Source of the DNA: Clostridia bacterium
GTDB lineage: Bacteria > Bacillota > DAOUPZ01
Direction: 5' to 3'
DNA length: 64,000 nucleotides
Assembly (NCBI GenBank): GCA_030625885.1
Contig: DAOUPZ010000009.1
Coordinates: 1 to 64,000 of the forward strand
A model generated the notes under the pieces. It was not told the origin of the DNA and ran no database searches. It saw only the letters and a program-made list of their open reading frames with translations. Of the stretch, positions 24,899-32,622 are shown piece after piece. The position numbers and the translations under genes were made by a program. Positions within the stretch are counted from its first letter, which is position 1. Every line of letters begins with the position of its first letter.

Positions 24899-25537
24899 AT
24901 GAAAAGGCGAAAAATTCAAGAAGCGATTATTGAATATATTCGAGATCATATAGGGATTTTTGTTTTATTAGGGGTATTATTTGTTATAGGTGTTGTGACC
25001 GGGGCTATTGCAGTTAATTCATTAGGATATACTTTGAAAGGCGAATTACTCGGTTATCTTAAAGAATTCCTAACTGTTTTAACACAACCAGATAAAGTTC
25101 AACCTACTGTTGCTTTGAGGAATGCGCTGTGGAATAATGGACGGTTGATACTGGTTATTTGTCTTTCTGGGTTGATTGTTGTTGGTATTCCGTTTATTTT
25201 GGCCTCAGTTGTATTCAAGGGGTTTATAATTGGTTTTACAGTTGCATTCTTAGTTCAAGAAATGGGTATAAAAGGTGTGATTTTAGCATTTGCTGCTGTA
25301 TTGCCACAAAATTTATTTGCAGTTCCTATTTTGCTTATTATAAGTTCAGCAGCTTTATCGTTTGCTTTATTGATTATTCGTAAGCGTTTTTTTGACAAGA
25401 CAAGACGTATTCGAGTTAATATAGGCTATTATCTTATTGTAGAAACGTTATTGGGGATATTATTAATGGCAACAAGTTTGATTGAAGTGTATATATCTCC
25501 TGTATTTATGAAGGTTCTGGCACAATTTATTTCTTAA
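24899..25537 (+). CDS. spoIIM: Stage II sporulation protein M
   Basis: About 212 residues. GAGGGGG ends at 24892, so ATG 24899 is preferred over ATG 24893. Five or so hydrophobic segments; VLFVIGVVTGAIAVNSLG at the first span and MGIKGVILAFAAVLPQNLFAVP in the middle are typical of SpoIIM. With SpoIID and SpoIIP it forms the peptidoglycan-remodelling complex that drives engulfment in the mother cell membrane. Its stop lies 8 bases from a convergent thioesterase gene. It supports endospore formation in this organism. Confidence 0.88.
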   Translation: MKRRKIQEAIIEYIRDHIGIFVLLGVLFVIGVVTGAIAVNSLGYTLKGELLGYLKEFLTVLTQPDKVQPTVALRNALWNNGRLILVICLSGLIVVGIPFILASVVFKGFIIGFTVAFLVQEMGIKGVILAFAAVLPQNLFAVPILLIISSAALSFALLIIRKRFFDKTRRIRVNIGYYLIVETLLGILLMATSLIEVYISPVFMKVLAQFIS

Positions 25538-25545
25538 TCAGCGCC

Positions 25546-25974
25546 TTAGTACGTTAAGTCACCCGTTACATAGAAGGTAGCACGTGTTTTGGCAATTAAT
25601 TTACGAGCTTGATTCTTTATTTCTGATTCAGCTACAATTATTCTATTTCCATATTTCAAAATAGAGGCATAACCATAAAGTGTATCCCCATTTTCCCCAG
25701 GAGACATAAAGTTGATGTTCAGATCAACTGTAACTGCATTCTTGCCACATGAGCGAATGGCAAGGCCCATAGAAGCATCTGCAAGGGAAGCTATAGCCCC
25801 TCCGTGAGCAATACCAATCCCGTTGGTAAGTTCGGGAATAATACCCATCTTGATGATACAATGCTGACAAGCCAATTGTTCAATTGTCATACCTAAATGT
25901 TTATAATACCGTGTTGTTTGCCATTGCTTATGTTGAGAGTCAAAAAGTTTTTGTTGTTCTTGTTCATTAAGCAT
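25546..25974 (-). CDS. PaaI-family hotdog thioesterase
   Basis: 142 residues. The hotdog core IAHGGAIASLADASMGLAIRS (about 54-74) holds the HGG and the catalytic acidic residue; VDLNINFMSPGENGDTLYGYASILKYGNRI is the following strand pattern. Family members cleave acyl-CoA esters such as phenylacetyl-CoA intermediates. AAGGGG precedes the ATG. It is divergent from fumA and convergent with spoIIM. Confidence 0.8.
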   Translation of the reverse strand: MLNEQEQQKLFDSQHKQWQTTRYYKHLGMTIEQLACQHCIIKMGIIPELTNGIGIAHGGAIASLADASMGLAIRSCGKNAVTVDLNINFMSPGENGDTLYGYASILKYGNRIIVAESEIKNQARKLIAKTRATFYVTGDLTY

Positions 25975-26030
25975 ATTATGATACCCCTTTCGTTTTGGAG
26001 AATATTAAAAAACATATTACTACTTACCTC

Positions 26031-26052
26031 AAAACAGCCGCAGGCTGTTTTT
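26031..26052 (+). repeat. Mini-hairpin module (loop GCA)
   Basis: AAAACAGCC-GCA-GGCTGTTTT. It lies between divergent genes, so it is not a terminator for either; the same stem with a TAT loop occurs at 48188-48214. Confidence 0.7.
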
Positions 26053-26142
26053 ATTGATTCTATCAATTATTTCATTATGGTACAAGCTTCTATATGTATT
26101 TTATGCCATTTATGCGCTATAATATTCAAAGGAGGTGGCAGC

Positions 26143-26988
26143 ATGCGAAAAATTTCTGCAAAGGATATTACGTCACAAGTAGAAAAGTTGTGTATTGATG
26201 CAAATCACAACTTGAATGAAGATATAAAGGACGCCTTAAAGAAAGCTTTGGGAGAAGAAAAATCTTCACTAGGCAAAGAAATATTAGAACAGATTTTGGA
26301 AAATGCGAGAATTGCCCACGAAGAAAAGATGCCTATGTGTCAGGATACCGGAATGGCTGTTGTGTTTTTAGAAATAGGACAAGATGTTTCTATCGTAGAT
26401 GGTGATTTGTATGAGGCGATTAATCAGGGTGTGCGTCAGGGGTATCAGAAAGGCTATTTGCGTAAATCTGTCGTTGATGATCCTTTCATTCATCGTATCA
26501 ATACGGGAGATAATACACCAGCTATCATGCATACGACAATCGTGCCAGGAGAAAGATTAAAAATTGTTATAGCGCCTAAAGGCTTTGGTAGTGAAAACAT
26601 GAGTACTTTGAAAATGTTAAAACCAGCTGATGGCGTGAAAGGTATTAAGGATTTTGTTATAGATACGGTTAAAAAAGCAGGTCCTAATCCCTGTCCCCCT
26701 ATTGTTGTTGGGGTGGGTATTGGAGGCACTATGGAAAAAGCGGCTTATCTAGCTAAAAAATCATTAATTAGATCACTTGGGCAACATCATGAAAATGATG
26801 AAGTAGCCGGTTTAGAAAAGGAATTATTAGAAGAAATAAATAGATTGAATATTGGACCACAAGGATTAGGGGGTAATACCACGGCTTTAGGTGTTCATAT
26901 TGAAACGTTTCCTACTCATATTGCAGGAATGCCGGTAGCAGTTAATATTAATTGTCATGCAACGCGTCATGCAGAAGCAATTCTTTAG
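26143..26988 (+). CDS. fumA: Class I fumarate hydratase, alpha subunit
   Basis: 281 residues from ATG 26143, with AAAGGAGGTGG upstream; the frame reaches back to 25897 without a plausible start. EKMPMCQDTGMAVVFLEIG holds the first Fe-S cysteine, CPPIVVGVGIGGTMEKAAYLAKKS the second (about residue 187), and a further Cys is near the end (NINCHATRH). It binds a 4Fe-4S cluster and hydrates fumarate to malate, linking to the malic enzyme further on. L(+)-tartrate dehydratase is the alternative. It is followed by the beta subunit. Confidence 0.88.
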   Translation: MRKISAKDITSQVEKLCIDANHNLNEDIKDALKKALGEEKSSLGKEILEQILENARIAHEEKMPMCQDTGMAVVFLEIGQDVSIVDGDLYEAINQGVRQGYQKGYLRKSVVDDPFIHRINTGDNTPAIMHTTIVPGERLKIVIAPKGFGSENMSTLKMLKPADGVKGIKDFVIDTVKKAGPNPCPPIVVGVGIGGTMEKAAYLAKKSLIRSLGQHHENDEVAGLEKELLEEINRLNIGPQGLGGNTTALGVHIETFPTHIAGMPVAVNINCHATRHAEAIL

Positions 26989-27036
26989 GAGTTAGCAGGT
27001 AGCTCGTTCTCTTCGGTCACTTGTAGCAGGTAGGAA
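26989..27036 (+). repeat. H1 array with GAAGGGA-type module inside the fumarase operon
   Basis: TAGCAGGTAGCTCGTTCTCT, then TCGGTCACTTGTAGCAGG and TAGGAAAAGATAG. The inner CTCGTT..TCGGTCACT part is the reverse complement of the module at 48159-48180. It begins directly after the fumA stop and lies between two subunit genes. Confidence 0.8.
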
Positions 27037-27100
27037 AAGATAGTGGCTGTTATCTGCCATATTAGTGCGAATAGAGAATTATCAGTAAGGAGGAAAATTT

Positions 27101-27631
27101 GTGGAGAAGAAAAAAATTGTGACACCTTTAACGGCTGAGATAGCTGAAAACCTTCATGCAGGGGATAAAGTGTTGCTTTCCGGTATCATTTATACAGGGC
27201 GGGATGCAGCGCATAAACGGATGATTGAGACCTTGCAAATGGGAAACCCTTTACCAATAGATTTTACAGATCAAGTCATTTATTATGTAGGACCATGCCC
27301 GGCACCTCCGGGAAAAGTGATTGGTTCAGCAGGGCCTACGACAAGCGGCCGTGTGGATTCCTATACCCCTGCTCTCCTTGATAAGGGTTTAAAAGGGATG
27401 ATTGGGAAAGGATTACGTGATCAACAAGTCATTGATTCTATGAAAGAAAATAAGGCGGTATATTTTACGGCTGTGGGTGGAGCGGCAGCTTTGATTGCTA
27501 AATGTATTAAAACAATGGAAGTCGTCGCGTATCCGGATTTAGGGCCGGAAGCCATTCACAAGTTGGTGGTAGAAAATATGCCTGTTACGGTTACCATTGA
27601 TTGTTATGGAAATAATTTATACGAGAGGTAA
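27101..27631 (+). CDS. fumB: Class I fumarate hydratase, beta subunit
   Basis: 176 residues; GTG with AAGGAGGAAA upstream. Conserved [17 protein letters not shown] (about 28-44), [30 protein letters not shown] and GKGL... segments are those of the C-terminal domain of Fe-S fumarases. It forms the second part of the active site with the alpha subunit. Confidence 0.9.
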   Translation: MEKKKIVTPLTAEIAENLHAGDKVLLSGIIYTGRDAAHKRMIETLQMGNPLPIDFTDQVIYYVGPCPAPPGKVIGSAGPTTSGRVDSYTPALLDKGLKGMIGKGLRDQQVIDSMKENKAVYFTAVGGAAALIAKCIKTMEVVAYPDLGPEAIHKLVVENMPVTVTIDCYGNNLYER

Positions 27632-27714
27632 TCAGACTAGCAGTCAGGATAAAAACATATTATTATTGTTATACTATAATTTGCAATAATTATTTATATT
27701 CAGGGAGGTATTAT

Positions 27715-28437
27715 ATGAAACGGATTGATGCAAGAAATAATGATGAACTAAGACCAATAAAAATAACACGCAATTATATTAAACATGCAGAAGGATCTGT
27801 TCTTATTGAAGTAGGGCAAACAAAGGTTATTTGTACGGCAACAGTAGAAGAAAGAGTACCTCCATTTTTAAAAGGCGCGGGAAAAGGGTGGGTAACAGCT
27901 GAATATTCTATGTTGCCTCGGGCGACAACGATTCGTAACCACCGTGAAGCAGCACGGGGTAAGCAGGGTGGTAGAACATTAGAAATTCAGCGTTTAATTG
28001 GCAGAGCATTACGTTCATGTATAGATATGAAAAAATTAGGGGAAAGAACGATTACGTTGGATTGTGACGTGATTCAGGCTGACGGGGGAACACGTACAGC
28101 ATCTATTACAGGGGCTTTTGTGGCCTTAATGGATGCCATTCATTCTATGGAGGCTGCAGAGATTATTTCTCAGAATCCAATCATTCATTATTTGGCAGCT
28201 ATTAGTGTAGGGGTGGTTAAGGGTGAAACCGTTTTGGACCTTTGTTTTGAAGAAGATTCTCAAGCGGATGTAGATATGAATGTTGTGATGAATGATAAAG
28301 GGGAATTTATTGAGATTCAAGGTACTGCTGAAGGGATTTCTTTCTCTTACAATGAAATGGAAGGTATGCTAAGCTATGCGCAAAAAGGGATTAGTGAGTT
28401 GATTGAAGCGCAAAAAAGTGTGTTGGCAGAAGGTTAG
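27715..28437 (+). CDS. rph: Ribonuclease PH
   Basis: 240 residues. Starts [15 protein letters not shown] and has [49 protein letters not shown] and [20 protein letters not shown], all diagnostic. It trims the 3' ends of tRNA precursors with phosphate. GGGAGG precedes the ATG. It leads the rph-rdgB pair common in Bacillota. Confidence 0.95.
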   Translation: MKRIDARNNDELRPIKITRNYIKHAEGSVLIEVGQTKVICTATVEERVPPFLKGAGKGWVTAEYSMLPRATTIRNHREAARGKQGGRTLEIQRLIGRALRSCIDMKKLGERTITLDCDVIQADGGTRTASITGAFVALMDAIHSMEAAEIISQNPIIHYLAAISVGVVKGETVLDLCFEEDSQADVDMNVVMNDKGEFIEIQGTAEGISFSYNEMEGMLSYAQKGISELIEAQKSVLAEG

Positions 28438-28473
28438 TTATATTTCATAGTATTAGGTTATTGAAAGTATGTT

Positions 28474-28640
28474 CTTAGGCATGGTTATGCTTCCAGCCAC
28501 CTTCTAAGCTAAAGAACTTTGTACAATATAGGAAGGTGATACTCATGAAGTATGGTGGTTAATATTTGATGTTGAGTAATCCACCGACGCAATAAGCTGT
28601 TTTCCAGCATAACCATGCCCAGCGTATTTGTGGCTCTTTT
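28474..28640 (+). ncRNA. Candidate structured RNA between rph and rdgB
   Basis: A 14-bp perfect stem closes the region: GGCATGGTTATGCT (28478-28491) with AGCATAACCATGCC (28606-28619). Inside are two more helices: CACCTTC (28498-28504) with GAAGGTG (28532-28538), and GGTGGTTA (28554-28561) with TAATCCACC (28577-28585). The result is a three-way-junction shape of about 140 nt. The second helix would hide the ribosome site of a five-codon ORF (ATG 28545, MKYGG). GTGGCTC followed by T-rich sequence comes after. I do not recognise a known riboswitch or 6S RNA with certainty. Confidence 0.5.
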
Positions 28641-28691
28641 TATTCTTTTATATTACTTAGAAATAAGAACAAATAACAGCATGGAGGGAAT

Positions 28692-29300
28692 ATGCAAACA
28701 ATCGTATTGGCAACGAAGAATAAAGGTAAAGTAGCAGAATTTAAAGAAATGCTGCGGGATTATCCCGTGCAGATTTTATCGATTTGTGATTTTGATAAGG
28801 AATTTAACATTGTTGAAGATGGCGAGAGCTTTGCAGAAAATGCTCTGAAAAAGGCCCGCGTTATCGCAGAAGAAACAGGGTATATGGCGGTGGCAGATGA
28901 TTCTGGTTTGGAAGTGGATGCGTTAGATGGAAAACCGGGTATCTATTCGGCACGTTTTGCGGGTGAGAACGCTACAGATAAAGATAATAATGATAAACTA
29001 CTTAAGCTTCTACATGGAATTGAAAGAGAGGGGCGTACAGCACGTTTTCAGTGTGCTATTGCACTTATCCCTCCTCAAGGCGATTCGTATGTATTTGAAG
29101 GTAAATGTGAAGGTTTAATTGGGTTTAGATTACAGGGTGAGGCGGGGTTTGGTTACGATCCCTTATTTATTATACCAGCGTATGGCAAAACATTTGCTGA
29201 GCTGGGTTCTGATATTAAGAATACGATCAGCCATAGAGCCAAAGCAATGCAAAAAGCAAAAGAAGTTATCATATCCTTAGTTAGAGATAGTAATATGTAG
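28692..29300 (+). CDS. rdgB: XTP/dITP diphosphatase
   Basis: 202 residues. Family motifs: LATKNKGKVAEFKEML (about 6-21), DGESFAENALKKA, VADDSGLEVDALDGKPGIYSARFAG (about 66-90), GEAGFGYDPLFIIP and KNTISHRAKA. It removes inosine and xanthosine triphosphates from the nucleotide pool. GGAGG lies before the ATG. Confidence 0.95.
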   Translation: MQTIVLATKNKGKVAEFKEMLRDYPVQILSICDFDKEFNIVEDGESFAENALKKARVIAEETGYMAVADDSGLEVDALDGKPGIYSARFAGENATDKDNNDKLLKLLHGIEREGRTARFQCAIALIPPQGDSYVFEGKCEGLIGFRLQGEAGFGYDPLFIIPAYGKTFAELGSDIKNTISHRAKAMQKAKEVIISLVRDSNM

Positions 29301-29370
29301 TAAATGCGAGTAATTTCGACAAAATATCATGTAATCGTAATAATAAAGGAATTGTGGTTAATTTTAACCT

Positions 29371-29399
29371 TTGACCAAATGAGCAATATGAGGTACAAT
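29371..29399 (+). promoter_or_regulatory. Consensus SigA promoter of the tRNA cluster
   Basis: TTGACC (29371-29376), a 17-base spacer, and TACAAT (29394-29399), about 44 bases before the first tRNA. Confidence 0.85.
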
Positions 29400-29442
29400 A
29401 TTCCTTGTCAGTCAAATGGGACAGACAAACAAAGTCAGTTAT

Positions 29443-29519
<77 letters not shown>

Positions 29520-29533
29520 ACAGACATAAAGAT

Positions 29534-29610
29534 GCGGGAGTAGCTCAATTGGCTAGAGTACCAGCCTTCCAAGCTGGGTGTTGCGGGTTCGAGTCCCGTT
29601 TCCCGCTCCA
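29534..29610 (+). tRNA. tRNA-Gly (TCC)
   Basis: Acceptor GCGGGAG / TTCCCGC, anticodon loop CTTCCAA with TCC, TTCGAGT loop, encoded CCA. Confidence 0.97.
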
Positions 29611-29614
29611 ATAA

Positions 29615-29691
29615 GCGCCCGTAGCTCAGGTGGATAGAGCAACGGACTTCTAATCCGTGTGCCGGAGGTTCGAGTCCCCCCGGGCGCGCCA
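29615..29691 (+). tRNA. tRNA-Arg (TCT)
   Basis: Acceptor GCGCCCG / CGGGCGC, anticodon loop CTTCTAA with TCT, encoded CCA. Only four bases after the Gly gene. Confidence 0.97.
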
Positions 29692-29724
29692 TATTGTTTT
29701 AGTACCATAGGATGTATAAACTAT

Positions 29725-29801
29725 GGTGGGTGTAGCCAAACGGTTAAGGCGCTGGATTGTGGTTCCAGTATTCGTGGGTTCGATTCCCATCACTCACCCC
29801 A
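29725..29801 (+). tRNA. tRNA-His (GTG)
   Basis: Includes the encoded G(-1) pairing with C73; acceptor GTGGGTG / CACTCAC, anticodon loop TTGTGGT with GTG, CCA. Confidence 0.97.
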
Positions 29802-29813
29802 TTATAAATTTTT

Positions 29814-29890
29814 GCGCCTGGAGCTCAATTGGATAGAGTGCCGGACTTCGAATCCGTAGGTTGGAGGTTCAAGCCCTCTCAGGCGTACCA
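29814..29890 (+). tRNA. tRNA-Arg (TCG)
   Basis: Starts GCGCCTGGAGCTCAATTGG; anticodon loop CTTCGAA with TCG, TTCAAGC loop, encoded CCA. Position 8 is G in place of the usual T, which is atypical. Confidence 0.9.
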
Positions 29891-29925
29891 TTTATTGATA
29901 TTTATTGCGAGAGTTTCATATTTGT

Positions 29926-30001
29926 TGGGGCGTCGCCAAGTTGGTAAGGCACCAGATTTTGATTCTGGCATCCGTAGGTTCGAGTCCTGCCGCCCCAGCC
30001 A
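29926..30001 (+). tRNA. tRNA-Gln (TTG)
   Basis: Acceptor TGGGGCG / CGCCCCA, anticodon loop TTTTGAT with TTG, discriminator G, CCA. Confidence 0.97.
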
Positions 30002-30016
30002 AATTTTTTCATATAT

Positions 30017-30092
30017 GGGCCATTAGCTCAGTCGGCAGAGCACCTGACTTTTAATCAGGGTGTCCCGCGTTCGAGTCGCGGATGGCTCACCA
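30017..30092 (+). tRNA. tRNA-Lys (TTT)
   Basis: Acceptor GGGCCAT / ATGGCTC, anticodon loop CTTTTAA with TTT, CCA. Confidence 0.97.
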
Positions 30093-30098
30093 TCTTAT

Positions 30099-30183
30099 GC
30101 GAGGGTGGCGGAATTGGCAGACGCGCTAGACTTAGGATCTAGTGGGGTATCCTGTGCGGGTTCAAGTCCCGCCCTTCGCACCA
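30099..30183 (+). tRNA. tRNA-Leu (TAG)
   Basis: 85 nt with long variable arm; acceptor GCGAGGG / CCTTCGC with one wobble, anticodon loop CTTAGGA with TAG, CCA. Confidence 0.97.
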
Positions 30184-30207
30184 AGTGAAAAATATTTTAG
30201 CTAACAT

Positions 30208-30282
30208 GCGGAAGTGGCTCAGTGGTAGAGCATCGCCTTGCCAAGGCGAGGGTCGCGGGTTCAAATCCCGTCTTCCGCTCCA
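30208..30282 (+). tRNA. tRNA-Gly (GCC)
   Basis: Acceptor GCGGAAG / CTTCCGC, anticodon loop TTGCCAA with GCC, CCA. Last of the cluster. Confidence 0.97.
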
Positions 30283-30293
30283 TTTTTTTTATT

Positions 30294-30337
30294 TAATCTT
30301 AATGGTTTTTGACGGAAGCCTATTAAGATTATTTTTG
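30294..30337 (+). terminator. Terminator of the tRNA cluster
   Basis: TAATCTTAAT / ATTAAGATTA (10 bp) with an 18-nt loop and TTTTTG after it. Confidence 0.75.
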
Positions 30338-30402
30338 TTTGTTCAAGTTTTTTTTTATGAAAAGGAAGGAATAAAGATAATATTGTGGAATAATAGGTCA
30401 AA

Positions 30403-30455
30403 AGGTACATTTATAAAATAACTTAGGTACATTTAGAAAATAACTTACATATAAT
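30403..30455 (+). promoter_or_regulatory. 22-bp tandem repeat next to the tig promoter
   Basis: The unit AGGTACATTTATAAAATAAC+TT (30403-30424) is repeated at 30425-30446 with a single change. TATAAT at 30450-30455 follows directly and is the probable -10. The 22-bp period (about two helical turns) places both copies on one face of the DNA, as for a regulator site. Confidence 0.55.
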
Positions 30456-30478
30456 TAAGTGTGATAAGGAGGAGCAAA

Positions 30479-31801
30479 ATGAAGACAAATGTGGAAAAAT
30501 TAGAAAAAAGTATGATAGCTGTGGAGGTAGAAGTTGAGGTAGAAAAGGTCAAAATAGCTTTTGATAAGGCTTATCGTCAGTTAGCCAAAAAAGTTAATAT
30601 TCCGGGTTTTCGGAAAGGAAAAGCTCCGAAGAATATTATTCAATCATATTATGGTAAAGAAGTTGTATATGAAGATGTGGCACATGATTTAATTGAAACG
30701 ACCTATCCAGAAGTAGTTAACCAGGAAGCACTTGACGTAGTAGATAAGCCGGATGTTGAGGTCATCAAAATCGAAGAGAATGAACCATTTGTTTACAAAG
30801 TAAAAGTAGCTGTTAGACCTGATGTGAAATTGGGTAATTATAAAGAGATTACAGTAGAAAAAAGAGAAGTTGAAGTGACAGATGAAGATGTTGCTGAGCA
30901 ATTAGAAAGAATGCGTGATGTACATGCTGAATTAATAGCGGTAGAAGAGGGTGAAATCCAACAAGAAGATCATGTCTTTATTGATTTCAAAGGATATATT
31001 GATGATGAAGCTTTTGAAGGCGGTGAAGGCAGTAACTATGAGTTAAAAGTGGGTTCCAAAACATTTATTCCAGGTTTTGAAGAACAGTTAATTGGAATAA
31101 AAACAGGGGAAGAAAAAGATATTGTGGTTACTTTCCCAGAAGATTATCATGCCGAACAGTATGCGGGAAAAGAAGCAACTTTTCATGTTAAAATCAATGA
31201 AGTTAAGCGTAAAGAGCTTGCGCCTTTGGATGATGATTTTGCTAAAGAGGTCACTGATTTTGACACACTAGATGAATTAAAAGTAGATTTAAAAGGAAAG
31301 ATGGAAGAAGCTGAAGTTGAAAAAGTAAATAAGGAACAAAAAGATCAGTTTGCCAAAGAAGTACTGGCACAGGCTGAAGTAGAGATTCCTGATGCAATGA
31401 TTAATGCTCGGACTGAAGAAATGATTGATACGTTTGGTCAGCAATTAGAACAACAAGGGACAGCATTAGACGGTTATTTAGAGTATACTAAAACGACACG
31501 GGATGATCTTAAAGAAAATTTCCGTGAAACAGCTATCGAATCGGTAAAACATGATTTAGTATTTACTGCTATCGCTGAAGAAGAAAAGATTGAAATAGAT
31601 AAAGAACGATTGGAAGAAGAAATAGAAAAACTTGCTAAAGCATATCAGAAAGATAAAGAAGAAATGAGAATGATGCTTGCTCAAACAGGCGGAATTACAT
31701 TTATTGTCCAAGATTTATTAATAGAAAAGACATTAGATATGCTTTTAGGGAATAATAATAACAATAACGAAGATAATAAGGAAGAACAGCCTCAAGCATA
31801 A
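30479..31801 (+). CDS. tig: Trigger factor (ribosome-associated chaperone/PPIase)
   Basis: 440 residues from ATG 30479, with AAGGAGGAGC upstream. The N-terminal ribosome-binding part has the signature NIPGFRKGKAPKNII (about 37-51); the FKBP-like PPIase domain follows (DHVFIDFKGYIDDEAFEGGEG at about 163-183); a long charged helical C-terminal domain ends in an Asn-rich, acidic tail. It binds nascent chains at the ribosome exit. It heads the tig-clpP-clpX cluster. Confidence 0.95.
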   Translation: MKTNVEKLEKSMIAVEVEVEVEKVKIAFDKAYRQLAKKVNIPGFRKGKAPKNIIQSYYGKEVVYEDVAHDLIETTYPEVVNQEALDVVDKPDVEVIKIEENEPFVYKVKVAVRPDVKLGNYKEITVEKREVEVTDEDVAEQLERMRDVHAELIAVEEGEIQQEDHVFIDFKGYIDDEAFEGGEGSNYELKVGSKTFIPGFEEQLIGIKTGEEKDIVVTFPEDYHAEQYAGKEATFHVKINEVKRKELAPLDDDFAKEVTDFDTLDELKVDLKGKMEEAEVEKVNKEQKDQFAKEVLAQAEVEIPDAMINARTEEMIDTFGQQLEQQGTALDGYLEYTKTTRDDLKENFRETAIESVKHDLVFTAIAEEEKIEIDKERLEEEIEKLAKAYQKDKEEMRMMLAQTGGITFIVQDLLIEKTLDMLLGNNNNNNEDNKEEQPQA

Positions 31802-31834
31802 AAATAGCAAACAAAATAGTGAGGTGAAGTGTAC

Positions 31835-32440
31835 ATGAATAACTTTTTAGTTCCTATGGTAGTGGAACAAACCAATCGGGGAGAACGATCCTATGATATC
31901 TATTCCCGTCTGTTAAAAGACCGAATTATTTTTCTTGGGACTCAAGTAACAGATGAGACAGCTAACTTAGTGATTGCGCAAATGTTATTTTTAGAAGCTG
32001 AGAATCCAGATCAAGATATTTACCTTTATATTAATTCTCCCGGAGGGTCTGTAACTGCAGGGTTGGCAATTTATGATACCATGCAATACGTTAGACCTGA
32101 TGTGTCAACCATTTGTTTAGGGCAGGCTGCAAGCATGGGGGCTGTATTGCTGGCTGCAGGAGCAAAGGAAAAACGGTTTGCCCTTCCCTATTCTAGAATA
32201 ATGATTCATCAACCCCTTGGTGGTGCTCAAGGTCAAGCCGTTGATATTGACATTCAGGCTAAAGAAATTCTACGCATGAAGCAAATTTTGAATGAGATAT
32301 TAGCCAAGCATACTGACCAACCCATAGAAAAAATCGAACGGGATACTGATCGAGATAATTTCATGAGTGCTGTTGAAGCAAAAGGATATCACCTGGTTGA
32401 TGATGTGTTTACTTCCCATAATGACTTGAGAAAGAAGTAA
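31835..32440 (+). CDS. clpP: ATP-dependent Clp protease proteolytic subunit
   Basis: 201 residues; GAGGTGA is spaced 8 bases from ATG 31835. Catalytic Ser is in [14 protein letters not shown] (about residue 98), His in [10 protein letters not shown] (about 123) and Asp in RDTDRDNFM (about 172). It forms the tetradecameric chamber that works with ClpX, encoded next, and other Clp ATPases. Confidence 0.96.
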   Translation: MNNFLVPMVVEQTNRGERSYDIYSRLLKDRIIFLGTQVTDETANLVIAQMLFLEAENPDQDIYLYINSPGGSVTAGLAIYDTMQYVRPDVSTICLGQAASMGAVLLAAGAKEKRFALPYSRIMIHQPLGGAQGQAVDIDIQAKEILRMKQILNEILAKHTDQPIEKIERDTDRDNFMSAVEAKGYHLVDDVFTSHNDLRKK

Positions 32441-32600
32441 AGGCATATTCAAGAAATAATAAGTCATTATGCTAGTCTATTTTGCGCCATACTGCATCAA
32501 CAGAACCCGTTGATAGAACCAACTATCAACGGAACCTATTTCTTTGTCTGACACAAAATATCCGTCGTATCTTTGACTTGTTATTTCTTTTCATAAGCCT
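32441..32600 (+). repeat. MITE-like palindromic element, copy 2 (between clpP and clpX)
   Basis: 160 bp. The left end AGGCATATTCAAGAAATAAT+AAGTCA and the reverse complement of the right end, AGGCTTATGAAAAGAAATAA+CAAGTCA, are near-identical terminal inverted repeats. The arms continue to pair imperfectly inward (TCTATTTTGCG with CACAAAATA), with GTTGATAG/CTATCAAC at the centre. It starts directly after the clpP stop. Confidence 0.8.
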
Positions 32601-32622
32601 AAAGTTGCAAAGAGGTGGTTAA

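Noticed and set aside
28545-28562. Five-codon ORF MKYGG as a leader peptide gene
   Set aside because: It has a good ribosome site but no regulatory codon run; too short to call as a gene.
30391-30412. CtsR operator upstream of tig
   Set aside because: Only one half-site (AGGTCAAA) is seen; the second heptad is GGTACAT, so the tandem consensus is not met.
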